From Deltaproteobacteria bacterium (GTDB lineage: Bacteria; Myxococcota_A; Polyangia; GCA-2747355; JADLHG01), in NCBI GenBank assembly GCA_020848905.1, contig JADLHG010000031.1, forward strand, positions 62,001 through 126,000: 64,000 nt of DNA, in the 5' to 3' direction. The notes under the pieces are model-generated. The model searched no databases. It saw only the letters and a program-made list of their open reading frames with translations, and was not told the origin of the DNA. Position 1 is the first letter of the stretch, and the number at the start of each line of letters is the position of its first letter. The position numbers were made by a program, and so were the translations under genes. Of this stretch, positions 33,904 through 42,612 are shown piece after piece.

Positions 33904-34836
33904 ATGGTCGACCTTTTCCAGCAGGACGGACAGCTCAGCAGCGCGAACGGCGGGACGGGGGGAGCCTCGGGGCTGGAGAGCGAGCGGAGCGCTGACGCCG
34001 AGCGCAGCGCGACGGCGCCGGTGCGCGTGATCGCCGTGACCTCGGGCAAGGGCGGGGTCGGCAAGAGCGTCCTCTCGGCAAACCTCGGCCTGGCGCTGGC
34101 GCAGCGCGGCCGCAAGGTGCTGATGGTGGACGCAGACCTCGCGCTGGCCAACCTGGACCTCATGCTGGGCATGAACGCGCGCAGCACGGTGAAGGACGTG
34201 CTCTCGAACGAGCGCGGGCTGGAGGAGGTGGTGGTGTCGGGGCCCGAGGGAGTGTGTCTGCTCCCGGCCTGCTCCGGGGACGCCGACCTGGCCGAGATGG
34301 ACGAGCGACGCCGCCTGACCCTCTTCAACGCCATCGACGCGATGGAGGGGCGCTTCGACACCGTGATCGTGGACACCGGCGCGGGCATCGGCTCGAACGC
34401 CACCTCCTTCGCGGCGGCGGCGCAGCAGGTGCTCGTGGTCGTGACCCCGGATCCGGCCTCGATGGCCGACGCCTACGCGATGATCAAGACCCTCGCCGTG
34501 AAGTGCGGCGTGAAGCAGATGTACCTGGCGGTGAACATGGCCTCGGGGCCCAAGGAGGCGGAGCAGGTGCTCGGACGCCTCCTCGGCCTGGTGGACCGGT
34601 TCCTCGACGTCTCGGTGGTCCCCGTGGGCTTCATCTACCGGGACGAGGCGGTGCTCCAGAGTGTGCGCTCCTGCCAGCCGCTCTTGGTCCGGTATCCCGC
34701 GGCGGCGGTCTCGGGGGCGATCCGCGGGATGGCGGGCAGGCTCCTCGCCGAATCGCCGAGCGAGAGCGGCTGGGGCGGCCCGCGCCTCTTCTGGAAGCGG
34801 CTCATGGGGCTCGCGGCACAGGAGGCGGTTCTATGA
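33904..34836 (+). CDS. flhG: Flagellar number regulator FlhG (FleN/YlxH), MinD-like ATPase
   Basis: Limits flagellar number by opposing FlhF and, in Pseudomonas and Vibrio, the sigma-54 activator FleQ/FlrA. 310 residues with the deviant Walker A TSGKGGVGKSVLSANLG, DADLALANLDLMLG, and the switch VIVDTGAGIG. An N-terminal 35-residue extension precedes the ATPase fold. The ATG at 33904 has GAGGAG at proper spacing; the GTG at 33898 is too close to that site. An amphipathic C-terminal segment could be the membrane-targeting helix. Confidence 0.94.
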   Translation: MVDLFQQDGQLSSANGGTGGASGLESERSADAERSATAPVRVIAVTSGKGGVGKSVLSANLGLALAQRGRKVLMVDADLALANLDLMLGMNARSTVKDVLSNERGLEEVVVSGPEGVCLLPACSGDADLAEMDERRRLTLFNAIDAMEGRFDTVIVDTGAGIGSNATSFAAAAQQVLVVVTPDPASMADAYAMIKTLAVKCGVKQMYLAVNMASGPKEAEQVLGRLLGLVDRFLDVSVVPVGFIYRDEAVLQSVRSCQPLLVRYPAAAVSGAIRGMAGRLLAESPSESGWGGPRLFWKRLMGLAAQEAVL

Positions 34837-35516
34837 ACGACGGACGCGAGAGCTCCGACGGACGGGCGGAGCAGTACCTGCCCTTCGTGCGGAAGATCGC
34901 GACGCGGATCGCGCGGCGGCTTCCGCGCTCGGTCGAGGTGGAGGAGCTGGTGGGCGCCGGGACGGTGGGCTTGATGGAGGCGCTGGATCGCTACGACCCG
35001 GCAGGGGGGCGGAGCTTCGAGACCTACGCCGAGTTCCGTGTGAAGGGCGCGATCTACGACGAGCTGCGGCGCAACGACCCCGTGAACCGCGCCGCGCGCT
35101 CGGCCCAGAACCGGATGGAGTCGCAGGCCGCCCAGCTCACCGGGCAGCTTGGACGGCCTCCCGAGGCCGAGGAGATGGCCAAGGCGCTGCAGACCTCCGT
35201 GTCGAACGTGGTGGGAGATCTGGGGCGCATGGAGGCGCTGAAGGTCGTCTCTCTCGACGCCGACCGTCTGGATCTTGACGATCACGAGCCCTCCGCGGAG
35301 GACCAGCTCCATCGCCAGCAGGCGGTAGGACTGATGCGCGAGGCCCTCGGCCGCCTCAACGAGCGGCAGCAGATGATCCTGAACCTCTATTACGTCGAGG
35401 AGTTGAGCCTGCAGCAGATCGGCGAGGTGATCGGCGTGACCGAGTCGCGGGTGAGCCAGATCCTGAGCCAGCTCCGCGGCCAGCTGCGGGCACAGCTCGT
35501 GCAAGTAGGAGTGTAG
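34833..35516 (+). CDS. fliA: Flagellar sigma factor sigma-28
   Basis: RNA polymerase sigma factor for late flagellar genes; 227 residues. Region 2 has LPFVRKIATRIARRLP, VEELVGAGTVGLMEALDRYDP and FETYAEFRVKGAIYDELRRNDPVNRAAR. Region 3 is ...GRPPEAEEMAKAL. Region 4 has LNERQQMILNLYYVEELSLQQIGEVIGVTESRVSQILSQ with its helix-turn-helix. It overlaps flhG by four bases. The promoters it probably reads in this window have the form TCAAG..-N11-GCCGTTGW. Confidence 0.96.
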   Translation: MNDGRESSDGRAEQYLPFVRKIATRIARRLPRSVEVEELVGAGTVGLMEALDRYDPAGGRSFETYAEFRVKGAIYDELRRNDPVNRAARSAQNRMESQAAQLTGQLGRPPEAEEMAKALQTSVSNVVGDLGRMEALKVVSLDADRLDLDDHEPSAEDQLHRQQAVGLMREALGRLNERQQMILNLYYVEELSLQQIGEVIGVTESRVSQILSQLRGQLRAQLVQVGV

Positions 35517-35518
35517 GT

Positions 35519-36253
35519 ATGGCGAACGGAATCTACACGGCGGTGTCGGGAGCGGTCGCACAGACCCAGGTGCTGGACGTGGTGGCCAACAACGTGGCCA
35601 ACCTCGGCACCACGGGCTTCAAGAGCGACGGGATCGCCTTCGCCGAGGTGCTGGCCCAGACGGCCGCCAAGGGGGACCCGAGCGGCGGGGGCCAGGTGCA
35701 GCTGGCGGAGACGCGCATCGACATGCGGCCCGGCGCTCTCCGGCAGACGGGCAACCCGCTCGACGTGGCCCTCGAAGGGAAGGGCTTCATGGCCCTCCGC
35801 GAGGGGAACGAGGTGCTCTATACGCGCGGCGGGGCCTTCCGCCTGACGGAGGAAGGGAACCTCATCGACCCGGCCGGTCGCATGGTGCTCGACGACCGCA
35901 GCCAGCCGATCCAGATCCCGGAGGGCGAGGAGAAGCTGCGCATTGCCTCCGACGGGACGATCCAGGGCAAGGGCGGACCGATCGGCACGATCCGGCTGGT
36001 CGAGTTCGCCCGTCCGGAGCTGCTCCAGCGCGCCGGCGCCACGCTCTTCGTCCCGCAGGCGGGCATGACGCCGGAGAAGGCCGCGGCCACGAAGGTCCAT
36101 CAGGGCTACATCGAGACCTCGAATGTGAACCCGGTGCAGGGGATGACCTCGCTCATCACGGCCAGCCGCGCCTACGAGGCCTTCCATCGCATCATTTCCA
36201 CGTTCCAGACGGTGGATCGCAAGGCGGCGACCAACCTCGGGGACAACGGCTAG
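35519..36253 (+). CDS. flgF: Flagellar basal-body rod protein FlgF
   Basis: Proximal rod protein of 244 residues. It begins MANGIYTAVSGAVAQTQVLDVVANNVANLGTTGFKSD and ends with YIETSNVNPVQGMTSLITASRAYEAFHRIISTFQTVDRKA, both rod signatures, with VALEGKGFMAL and YTRGGAFRLTEEGNLID in between. Placed directly before flgG as usual; starts two bases after fliA. Confidence 0.93.
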   Translation: MANGIYTAVSGAVAQTQVLDVVANNVANLGTTGFKSDGIAFAEVLAQTAAKGDPSGGGQVQLAETRIDMRPGALRQTGNPLDVALEGKGFMALREGNEVLYTRGGAFRLTEEGNLIDPAGRMVLDDRSQPIQIPEGEEKLRIASDGTIQGKGGPIGTIRLVEFARPELLQRAGATLFVPQAGMTPEKAAATKVHQGYIETSNVNPVQGMTSLITASRAYEAFHRIISTFQTVDRKAATNLGDNG

Positions 36254-36268
36254 TCGGAGGAGGAACGG

Positions 36269-37054
36269 ATGCTACGCGCACTCAGCACCGCGGCCACCGG
36301 GATGGAAGCCCAGCAGTCCAAGCTGGACGTCGTGGCGAACAACCTGGCCAACGTCAACACGGCCGGCTTCCGGAAGAGCCGGACCGACTTCGCCGATCTG
36401 CTCTACGAGACGATCCGCGCGCCGGGGACGGCAGCGGCCGAGGGGCGCGAGGTGCCGGTCGGCGTGCAGATCGGGCACGGCACGAAGCTCGTGGCCACGC
36501 AGATGGACCTCGGGCAGGGGCAGCTCAAGCAGACCGACAACCCGCTCGACATGGCGATCGAGGGGGACGGCTTCTTCGCGGTGAGCACTCCCGACGGACG
36601 GACCGCCTACACGCGCGCCGGGACGTTCAAGACCGACAGCCAGGGGCAGCTCACGACCGCTGACGGAAACATCCTGGACCCGGCGGTCTCCATCCCGGCG
36701 GACGCTACCAAGGTCACCATCGGCAAGGACGGCACGATCAGCGCGCTCCTCGCCGGTCAGACGCAGCCCACGCAGCTGGGCAAGATCCAGCTCGTGACCT
36801 TCCCGAACCCCGCGGGGCTCTCGCGCGTGGGAGGGAACCTCTTTCTACCGAGCCAGGCCTCGGGCGAGGCCAAGCAGGGCGCTCCGGGGACGAACGGCAT
36901 GGGCACCATCGCCCAGGGCTTCGTGGAGCTCTCGAACGTCAAGGTCGTCGAGGAGATGATCGAGCTCATCGTCGGTCAGCGCGCGTACGAGGCCAACAGC
37001 CGCGTGGTGCGAGCGGCCGACGAGATGCTCCAGGCCACCTCGAGGATGGGCTGA
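36269..37054 (+). CDS. flgG: Flagellar distal rod protein FlgG
   Basis: Distal rod subunit, 261 residues. N-terminal LRALSTAATGMEAQQSKLDVVANNLANVNTAGFRKSRTDFADLLYETI is diagnostic. Internal IEGDGFFAVSTPDGRTAYTRAGTF and C-terminal QGFVELSNVKVVEEMIELIVGQRAYEANSRVVRAADEMLQ complete the family pattern. It shares its last base with the flgA start. Confidence 0.97.
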   Translation: MLRALSTAATGMEAQQSKLDVVANNLANVNTAGFRKSRTDFADLLYETIRAPGTAAAEGREVPVGVQIGHGTKLVATQMDLGQGQLKQTDNPLDMAIEGDGFFAVSTPDGRTAYTRAGTFKTDSQGQLTTADGNILDPAVSIPADATKVTIGKDGTISALLAGQTQPTQLGKIQLVTFPNPAGLSRVGGNLFLPSQASGEAKQGAPGTNGMGTIAQGFVELSNVKVVEEMIELIVGQRAYEANSRVVRAADEMLQATSRMG

Positions 37055-37938
37055 TGCGCAGCTCGGCGGCCGCGCTGCTCGCGGTACTCTCGCTCTCGGG
37101 AGCCGTGGCAAGCGCCGAGGTGGTGCAGGTCCAGGGCCCGCGCGTGCGGCTCTCCGACCTGCTCGGCTCGGTGGCCGAGGACCGGGACCTGGGGCCCGCA
37201 CCGCTGCCGGGGTGTCGCCGGCGGATCGCGCGACGTCAGGTCCTCTCCCTCCTCGGTGAGGCGCGCGCGGGGCGGCTGCCCGACGGCTGGGTGGTCGAGA
37301 CGCGACAGCAGCGCCTCGGCTGCGCGGAGCTCACGACCGAGCTGAAGAAGGCGCTCTCCGAGCAGCTGACCGATGGGATCGAGCTCAAGGCGCTCGATTG
37401 CCCCCGCGCGATGACGCTTCCGGTGGGCGAGCTGAAGGTGAGCGCGAAGCTCCTCGGCGGCGGGCGCCGGGCGGGCCGACTTCCGGTGGCGATCGAGCTC
37501 TCCGTCGGGGAGTGGTCGGCGCGCCGCCTGACGCTGACCGCGAACGTGGACGGCCTCATCGACACGCTCGTCACCACGCAGGCCGTGACCACGGCGAGCG
37601 GGGTGAGCGCGGCGCAGGTGAAGGTGGAGCAGCGGCTGGCGAGCGCCCTCCCGGCGGACGCGCTCACGAAGGCCGAGGAGCTCGAGGGGCACGAGGTGGT
37701 GGGGATGGTCCCGGCGGGCTCCGTGCTGCGGCGCGTGCACCTGAAGGCCATCCCGCTCGTCCGGCAGGGGAGCAGCGTGACCATCGCGGTGATCCTGGAG
37801 GGGGTCCAGATCACGAGCCGCGGGGTCGCGCGGCAGGACGGCAAGCGCAACGACGTGGTGTCGGTGCTGGCTCTGGCGTCGAATCGGCTGATCAAGGCGC
37901 GCGTGCTGGGTCCGCACCTGGTCGCGGTGGATCTGTAG
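37054..37938 (+). CDS. flgA: Flagellar P-ring assembly chaperone FlgA
   Basis: Periplasmic chaperone for FlgI. 294 residues with signal peptide MRSSAAALLAVLSLSGAVASA. The C-terminal SAF domain is seen in ALPADALTKAEELEGHEVVGMVPAGSVLRRVHLKAIPLVRQGSSVTIAVILEGVQITSRGVARQDG (landmarks AGSVLRR and G..V.I). The extra N-terminal domain (VRLSDLLGSVAED onward) is common in long FlgA forms. Followed by flgH and flgI, its clients. Confidence 0.93.
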   Translation: MRSSAAALLAVLSLSGAVASAEVVQVQGPRVRLSDLLGSVAEDRDLGPAPLPGCRRRIARRQVLSLLGEARAGRLPDGWVVETRQQRLGCAELTTELKKALSEQLTDGIELKALDCPRAMTLPVGELKVSAKLLGGGRRAGRLPVAIELSVGEWSARRLTLTANVDGLIDTLVTTQAVTTASGVSAAQVKVEQRLASALPADALTKAEELEGHEVVGMVPAGSVLRRVHLKAIPLVRQGSSVTIAVILEGVQITSRGVARQDGKRNDVVSVLALASNRLIKARVLGPHLVAVDL

Positions 37939-37949
37939 GGAGGTCATCG

Positions 37950-38633
37950 ATGTCCCGCTTCCTGCTCGCGGCGCTCGTCCTCGTCACCTCGGCGTGCACG
38001 AACCACATCCGCCCCTATACGCCGAAGGTGCGCAACTACAAGCCGGACCGTTACGCGAGCTCGGCCGACCAGCACGCCGACGGGTCGCTCTTCAACGAGA
38101 GCTCGGACACGCTCTTCACGCACCGGCGCTCGAGCCGCATCGGAGACCTGGTCACCGTGGTGGTGGCCGAGTCGGCTGCGGCCAACGACGACGCCGCCAC
38201 CGAGGCCGGGCGCTCGAGCGAGCTCTCCTTCGGCGTGAACTCCTTCTTCAACGCCATGACGGCGCTGAAGGCGGCGCACCCCGGGATCGACCCCACCAAG
38301 CTCATCTCTGCCATGGCCAAGAACGACTTCAACGGCAAGGGGGCCACCCGTCGGTCGGGTCGGCTGACCGCCACGATCACCTCGCGGATCAAGCGGGTCT
38401 TGCCGAACGGGGACTACTACATCGAAGGGCACAAGGCGCTCCTGCTGAACGAGGAGGAGAGCCACCTGTACGTGAGCGGCGTGGTGCGGCCGTCGGACAT
38501 CCAGGCCGACAACTCGGTGCTCTCGAGCGTGATCGCCGACGCGCAGGTCGAGTACACGGGGCGCGGCCCGGTGGCGGACAAGCAGAAACCCGGATGGTTC
38601 TCGCGCTTTCTGGATTGGATCTGGCCGTTCTAG
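37950..38633 (+). CDS. flgH: Flagellar L-ring lipoprotein FlgH
   Basis: Outer-membrane ring lipoprotein, 227 residues. Signal MSRFLLAALVLVTSAC ends in a lipobox (Cys16). Family blocks: DGSLFNESSDTLFTHRRSSRIGDLVTVVVAESAAAN, FNGKGATRRSGRLTATITSRIKRVLPNGDYYIEGHK, and VSGVVRPSDIQADNSVLSSVIADAQVEYTGRG. Shows the organism has an outer membrane. Ends with an aromatic GWFSRFLDWIWPF tail. Confidence 0.96.
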   Translation: MSRFLLAALVLVTSACTNHIRPYTPKVRNYKPDRYASSADQHADGSLFNESSDTLFTHRRSSRIGDLVTVVVAESAAANDDAATEAGRSSELSFGVNSFFNAMTALKAAHPGIDPTKLISAMAKNDFNGKGATRRSGRLTATITSRIKRVLPNGDYYIEGHKALLLNEEESHLYVSGVVRPSDIQADNSVLSSVIADAQVEYTGRGPVADKQKPGWFSRFLDWIWPF

Positions 38634-38654
38634 TACGAAGTTCAGGAGAAAACG

Positions 38655-39776
38655 ATGCGTCGCTCTAGTATCCTCGTATTACTCCTGCTCCTCCTCGCCG
38701 CGCCCGACGGGGCGCGGGCAGCCCGGCTCAAGGACGTGGCCAACATCCGGGGCGTGCGCTCGAACCAGCTCATCGGCTACGGCCTGGTGGTGGGCCTCGG
38801 CGGGACGGGCGACGACCAGCAGGTCTACTTCACCCTGCGCTCGGTGCAGCTCATGCTGCGACGCCTCGGCGTGCAGGCGGCCGAGGACAAGGTCTTCGAC
38901 CTGAAGAACCTGCGGCTGCGCAACACCGCCGCGGTGATGGTCTCGGCCACCTTGCCCCCCTTCGCGCGCACGGGGAACCGGCTGGACGTGACCGTCTCGT
39001 CGCTCGGCAACGCGAAGAGCCTGCAGGGGGGCGTGCTGCTCATGACGCCCATGCGCGGCGTGGACCTGAAGATCTATGCCCTCGCGCAGGGGGCGCTCTC
39101 GCTCGGGGGCTTCAAGGCCGAAGGGGGGACCGGCTCCTCGGTCTCGAAGAACCACGCCCTCGTGGCGCGCGTCCCCGAGGGGGCGCTGGTCGAGCGCGAG
39201 GTGCCGTCCCGCTTCGTCCAGAACGACCAGGTGGTGGTGGCGCTCCAGCAGCCGGACTTCACCACGGCCACCCGTCTGGCGAGCGCGATCAACAAGGAGC
39301 TCGGCGGCCAGCCGGCGAGTTCGGTGGACCCGGGAACGATCCTGGTGCGTCTGCCGCCCTCGTACAAGGGCCGGGCCATGGAACTCGCGTCGCGCCTCGA
39401 GCTGGTCCAGGTGCAGCCGGACGCCCCGGCGCAGGTGGTGATCAACGAGCGGACGGGCACTGTCGTGGTGGGGCAGGAGGTGCGGCTGAGCCCGGTGGCG
39501 GTGGCGCACGGGAACCTGACCGTGGAGATCAGCGAGAAGTTCAAGGTCTCGCAGCCCAAGGCGGCCTTCGGCACCGGACGGACGGTGGTGACGCCTGAGA
39601 CCAAGATCAAGGCCACCGAGGGGAGCGGGAGTCTGCAGCTCATCCAGGGTACGGCCAGCCTCTCCGACGTGGTGCGGGCGCTGAACGCGCTGAACGCCAC
39701 GCCGCGGGACCTGGTGGCGATCTTTCAGGCGCTGGCCGCGGCGGGGGCGCTTCCCGCGAAGCTGGTGGTCCAATGA
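38655..39776 (+). CDS. flgI: Flagellar P-ring protein FlgI
   Basis: Periplasmic ring around the rod, 373 residues. Signal peptide MRRSSILVLLLLLLAAPDGARA. Conserved RLKDVANIRGVRSNQLIGYGLVVGLGGTGD, NTAAVMVSATLPPFARTGNRLDVTVSSLGNAKSLQGG and the C-terminal LSDVVRALNALNATPRDLVAIFQALAAAGALPAKLVVQ. The stop overlaps flgJ by four bases (ATGA). Confidence 0.97.
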   Translation: MRRSSILVLLLLLLAAPDGARAARLKDVANIRGVRSNQLIGYGLVVGLGGTGDDQQVYFTLRSVQLMLRRLGVQAAEDKVFDLKNLRLRNTAAVMVSATLPPFARTGNRLDVTVSSLGNAKSLQGGVLLMTPMRGVDLKIYALAQGALSLGGFKAEGGTGSSVSKNHALVARVPEGALVEREVPSRFVQNDQVVVALQQPDFTTATRLASAINKELGGQPASSVDPGTILVRLPPSYKGRAMELASRLELVQVQPDAPAQVVINERTGTVVVGQEVRLSPVAVAHGNLTVEISEKFKVSQPKAAFGTGRTVVTPETKIKATEGSGSLQLIQGTASLSDVVRALNALNATPRDLVAIFQALAAAGALPAKLVVQ

Positions 39777-40627
39777 AGCCGGTAGCGGGTGGCGCGGAGG
39801 GGCTCGGCGGGCCAGGGCTCGACGCGATGCTGGAGAGCCGCAAGGGCGCACGGCCGAACGACGAGGCCAAGCGCGCGGCCAACATGCTGGAGAGCCTCTT
39901 CGTGCGGCAGCTCTTCTCCGCCATGCGCAAGACGGTCCCCGAGGGGGGCCTCACCGGCGAGAGCATGGACAAGAGCATCTACACCGAGATGCTGGACGGG
40001 GAGCTGGCGGACGAGATCGGCCGCGGCGGCGGCCTCGGCATCGGCAAGGCGCTCGCGCTGCAGCTCGGCGACGTCCCGGACAAGGGGCGGGTGGCCAAGG
40101 CCAGCGACGGACCCGGCCCGCTGCCGCTCGGGGCGCTGCCGCCGCGCGTGGCCCTGCCACGGCAGCACGAGCTCGCGCGGGCTACCGAGGCGCTCCGCAA
40201 GGTGGCGGGGGGGGCGTCGAGTCTCGCGGGCCTCGGCTTCGACGATCCTTCGCGCCCGAACTCGGTGCGGCTCAGCGACGCGGCGCCGGGGCTCGGTCGC
40301 CCGGTCGTGGGCGCGGCGACGGTGGACGAGCGCGGCACGGTGCGAGCCCGGGCCAAGGAGAGCGTGCTGGCCCTGCGCTCGGGCACGGTGGTCGAGGCGG
40401 GCGGCGGGCGGCTCGTGGTGGACCACGGAGGTGGGCTGAAGAGCGTGTACGCAGACCTCGGCCAGGTCCTGGCGCAGCGCGGCGACCTGGTGCTCCGGGG
40501 CCAGATGGTGGGGGAGGTGGGGAGTTCGGGAGCCTTCCGGCTGGGCGTTCAACGCGGCGCGACATCGCTTCAACCGGCGGAAATCAATGGTCTCATCGGG
40601 ACGCAAAAAGATGCTCAAGGCCGATAG
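39773..40627 (+). CDS. flgJ: Rod-binding protein FlgJ fused to a catalytically degenerate LytM-like domain
   Basis: 284 residues. Residues about 30-100 are the FlgJ rod-binding domain: AANMLESLFVRQLFSAMRKTVPEGGL, then DKSIYTEMLDGELADEIGRGGGLGIGKALALQL. Instead of the muramidase domain of enteric FlgJ, residues about 195-270 resemble an M23/LytM fold: GTVVEAGGGRLVVDHGGGLKSVYADLGQVLAQRGDLVLRGQMVGEVGSSG. The zinc site is lost: the HLS position reads DLG and the closing HxH strand reads FRLGV. The domain probably binds peptidoglycan or recruits an enzyme. The flgM promoter overlaps its 3' end. Confidence 0.85.
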   Translation: MKPVAGGAEGLGGPGLDAMLESRKGARPNDEAKRAANMLESLFVRQLFSAMRKTVPEGGLTGESMDKSIYTEMLDGELADEIGRGGGLGIGKALALQLGDVPDKGRVAKASDGPGPLPLGALPPRVALPRQHELARATEALRKVAGGASSLAGLGFDDPSRPNSVRLSDAAPGLGRPVVGAATVDERGTVRARAKESVLALRSGTVVEAGGGRLVVDHGGGLKSVYADLGQVLAQRGDLVLRGQMVGEVGSSGAFRLGVQRGATSLQPAEINGLIGTQKDAQGR

Positions 40628-40641
40628 CAACGGGCCGTTGT
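40615..40641 (+). promoter_or_regulatory. Sigma-28 promoter for flgMNKL
   Basis: TCAAGGCC-N11-GCCGTTGT, with the -10 half identical to the neuB and flaG promoters. It overlaps the end of flgJ and lies 20 bases before the flgM start. This is the classical position of a class 3 flagellar promoter. Confidence 0.8.
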
Positions 40642-40660
40642 GGTAGGTGGAGGCAACACC

Positions 40661-40912
40661 GTGAAGATCAACGACCGCCAAAGCCCGCCGCCCGTTGCAC
40701 CGGCCAGCCGTAAGTCGGCCGACCGTCCCTCGCGCCCCGACACGGGTCCCGCTGCTCCGGCCGACCGGGTGAGCCTGAGCCCCGAGGCGCAGCGTCTGCT
40801 CCAGTCGAACCTGGACCGCGTCGCCGCGATCAAGGCCCGCGTGGAGGAGGGGAGCTACAAGGTAGACCTCGACGAGCTCGCCTCGGCGATCGTGAACAAG
40901 GAGCTGCCGTGA
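40661..40912 (+). CDS. flgM: Anti-sigma-28 factor FlgM
   Basis: Binds FliA and is exported when the hook is complete, releasing late gene expression. 83 residues from a GTG start (VKINDRQ) preceded by GGTGGAGG. The N-terminal half is disordered and Pro/Ser-rich; the C-terminal half has DRVSLSPEAQRLLQSNLDRVAAIKARVEEGSYKVDLDELASAIVNKEL, matching the sigma-binding helices. It is under its own target sigma factor, as usual. Confidence 0.93.
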   Translation: MKINDRQSPPPVAPASRKSADRPSRPDTGPAAPADRVSLSPEAQRLLQSNLDRVAAIKARVEEGSYKVDLDELASAIVNKELP

Positions 40913-41226
40913 CCGCGCTCGAAGAGCTCGAAAGCGTGACCGCCGACGAACGCCGGGCCCTGCTCGAGCGGGACTGGGACGCGCTGCGCCTCTCGATCGA
41001 GCGCAAGCAGGAGCTGGCGGGCTGCCTCGAGCTCTCGCCGCACGACGAGACGACGCAGGCGCTGCTCCAGCGCGTACGCCAGGCCACCTTGCACAACGCC
41101 GAGCTGGCCCGCCGGCTGAGCGCCCAGACCTCCGAGCTGCTCAAGGGGCAGACCTCGGGCGGAACCTACAACCGCAACGCGCAGCTCCAGCCTCGGGGTG
41201 CGCTCATCATGCATCGGACGGTGTAA
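40909..41226 (+). CDS. flgN: FlgN-like export chaperone for FlgK/FlgL
   Basis: A 105-residue all-helical protein starting with GTG overlapping the flgM stop (GTGA). The helix ALEELESVTADERRALLERDWDALRLSIERKQELA resembles the FlgN N-terminal pattern, and the C-terminal NRNAQLQPRGALIMHRTV resembles FlgN tails (YNRNG-type). Location between flgM and flgK supports the call; sequence alone is weak. Confidence 0.78.
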   Translation: MTALEELESVTADERRALLERDWDALRLSIERKQELAGCLELSPHDETTQALLQRVRQATLHNAELARRLSAQTSELLKGQTSGGTYNRNAQLQPRGALIMHRTV

Positions 41227-41232
41227 CGAACC

Positions 41233-42609
41233 ATGGGTGGTCTGCTCAGCTCGCTCGATATCGCCCGTTCCGGCCTCGCGGCGTCGCAGGCCGGCGTGCA
41301 GCAGACCAGCCAGAACATCTCGAACGCCAACACCGAGGGCTACCATCGTCGCTCGCTCGTCACCTCGCCGCTCGGGCCCCGGCCCGGTCTCGGCGGCGTG
41401 TCCGTCGACGGCGTGCTCCGGAGCTCGGACCGGCTCCTCGCGCGGCAGCTCTCGCTCTCCCTCGGCGCGCAGGGCTTCGCCGACGCCCGGCAGACGTTGC
41501 TCCTGCATCTGGATCGCACCGTCGGACAGCTCGGCGAGGGCGGGGTGCAGCAGGGCCTCTCGACCCTCTTCAACGCCTTTTCGGGGCTCGCCAGCGCGCC
41601 GGAGAACCTGGCCGCGCGGCAGCAGGTGCTCTCCGCCGCGGGTGACCTCGCCCGGACCTTCAACAGCAAGGCCGAGGCGCTCGACCAGACCGCGCGCAGC
41701 GCCGACGAGGAGCTGCTCGGGCTGGCCAAGCAGGCGACCGACATGGCCGCGCAGGTGGCGAAGCTCAACGTGCAGATCACGCAGACCGAGGCCACCGGCG
41801 CCGACGCGAGCGACCTGCGCGACCAGCAAGACAAGCTCGTCGGGCAGCTCAACCAGCTCACCGGGGCGACCTCGTTTCTGGACGGGCAGGGGCAGACCAC
41901 GGTCCTCATCGACGGCATGGTGCTGGTCCAGGGGAACCGTTCCGCGAGCCTGCAGGGCACGCCCGACGCCACCTTGAACGGTCGGCAGCGCCTCGACCTG
42001 GTGGATGGCGCGACGCGCATGGCGATGACGTCGCGCCTCGGTGGCCGGATGGGGGGCCTCGTGGCGGTACGCGACACCACGATCCCCGGGCTCCAGTCGC
42101 AGCTCGACCAGCTCGCCTACGACGTGGCCACGGCGGTCAACACGCAGCACCGCGCGGGCTACGGCCTCGACGGTGCGAACGGCCGGGACCTCTTCACTCC
42201 GCCGACCGGTGTGACCGGCGCAGCGACCGCGCTCAGCGTGAACGCGACGCTCACGGCGAATCAGGTGGCCGCCTCGTCGAGCGCGACGGCGCTGCCGGGC
42301 AACAACCAGAACGCGCTCGCCCTCTCGGCGCTGGCGCAGGCCAACCTGGCGGGCGGCGGCTCGGCCACCGCGGCGGGTCAGTGGGCCCGCGTCGTGGGCC
42401 AGCTCGGCGCGGACGCGCAGGCGGCGGTGCGCACGGCGGACGTGCGGCTGGACGAGCTGACCCACCTGCAGACGCTGCAGATGAGCCGCGAAGGGGTCTC
42501 GCTCGACGAGGAGATGATCCACCTCGTCGAGTACCAGCGTTCGTACCAGGCCTCGACGAAGGTGTTGCAGGTGGTGGACAGCTTGCTCGACGAGCTGATG
42601 AGGATCTAA
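41233..42609 (+). CDS. flgK: Hook-filament junction protein FlgK (HAP1)
   Basis: 458 residues. The N-terminal LSSLDIARSGLAASQAGVQQTSQNISNANTEGYHRRS and C-terminal GVSLDEEMIHLVEYQRSYQASTKVLQVVDSLLDELMRI are diagnostic for FlgK. The central part has QLDQLAYDVATAVNTQHRAGYGLDG. Shorter than enteric FlgK (about 550), mostly through a reduced middle domain. Confidence 0.95.
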   Translation: MGGLLSSLDIARSGLAASQAGVQQTSQNISNANTEGYHRRSLVTSPLGPRPGLGGVSVDGVLRSSDRLLARQLSLSLGAQGFADARQTLLLHLDRTVGQLGEGGVQQGLSTLFNAFSGLASAPENLAARQQVLSAAGDLARTFNSKAEALDQTARSADEELLGLAKQATDMAAQVAKLNVQITQTEATGADASDLRDQQDKLVGQLNQLTGATSFLDGQGQTTVLIDGMVLVQGNRSASLQGTPDATLNGRQRLDLVDGATRMAMTSRLGGRMGGLVAVRDTTIPGLQSQLDQLAYDVATAVNTQHRAGYGLDGANGRDLFTPPTGVTGAATALSVNATLTANQVAASSSATALPGNNQNALALSALAQANLAGGGSATAAGQWARVVGQLGADAQAAVRTADVRLDELTHLQTLQMSREGVSLDEEMIHLVEYQRSYQASTKVLQVVDSLLDELMRI

Positions 42610-42612
42610 GCC

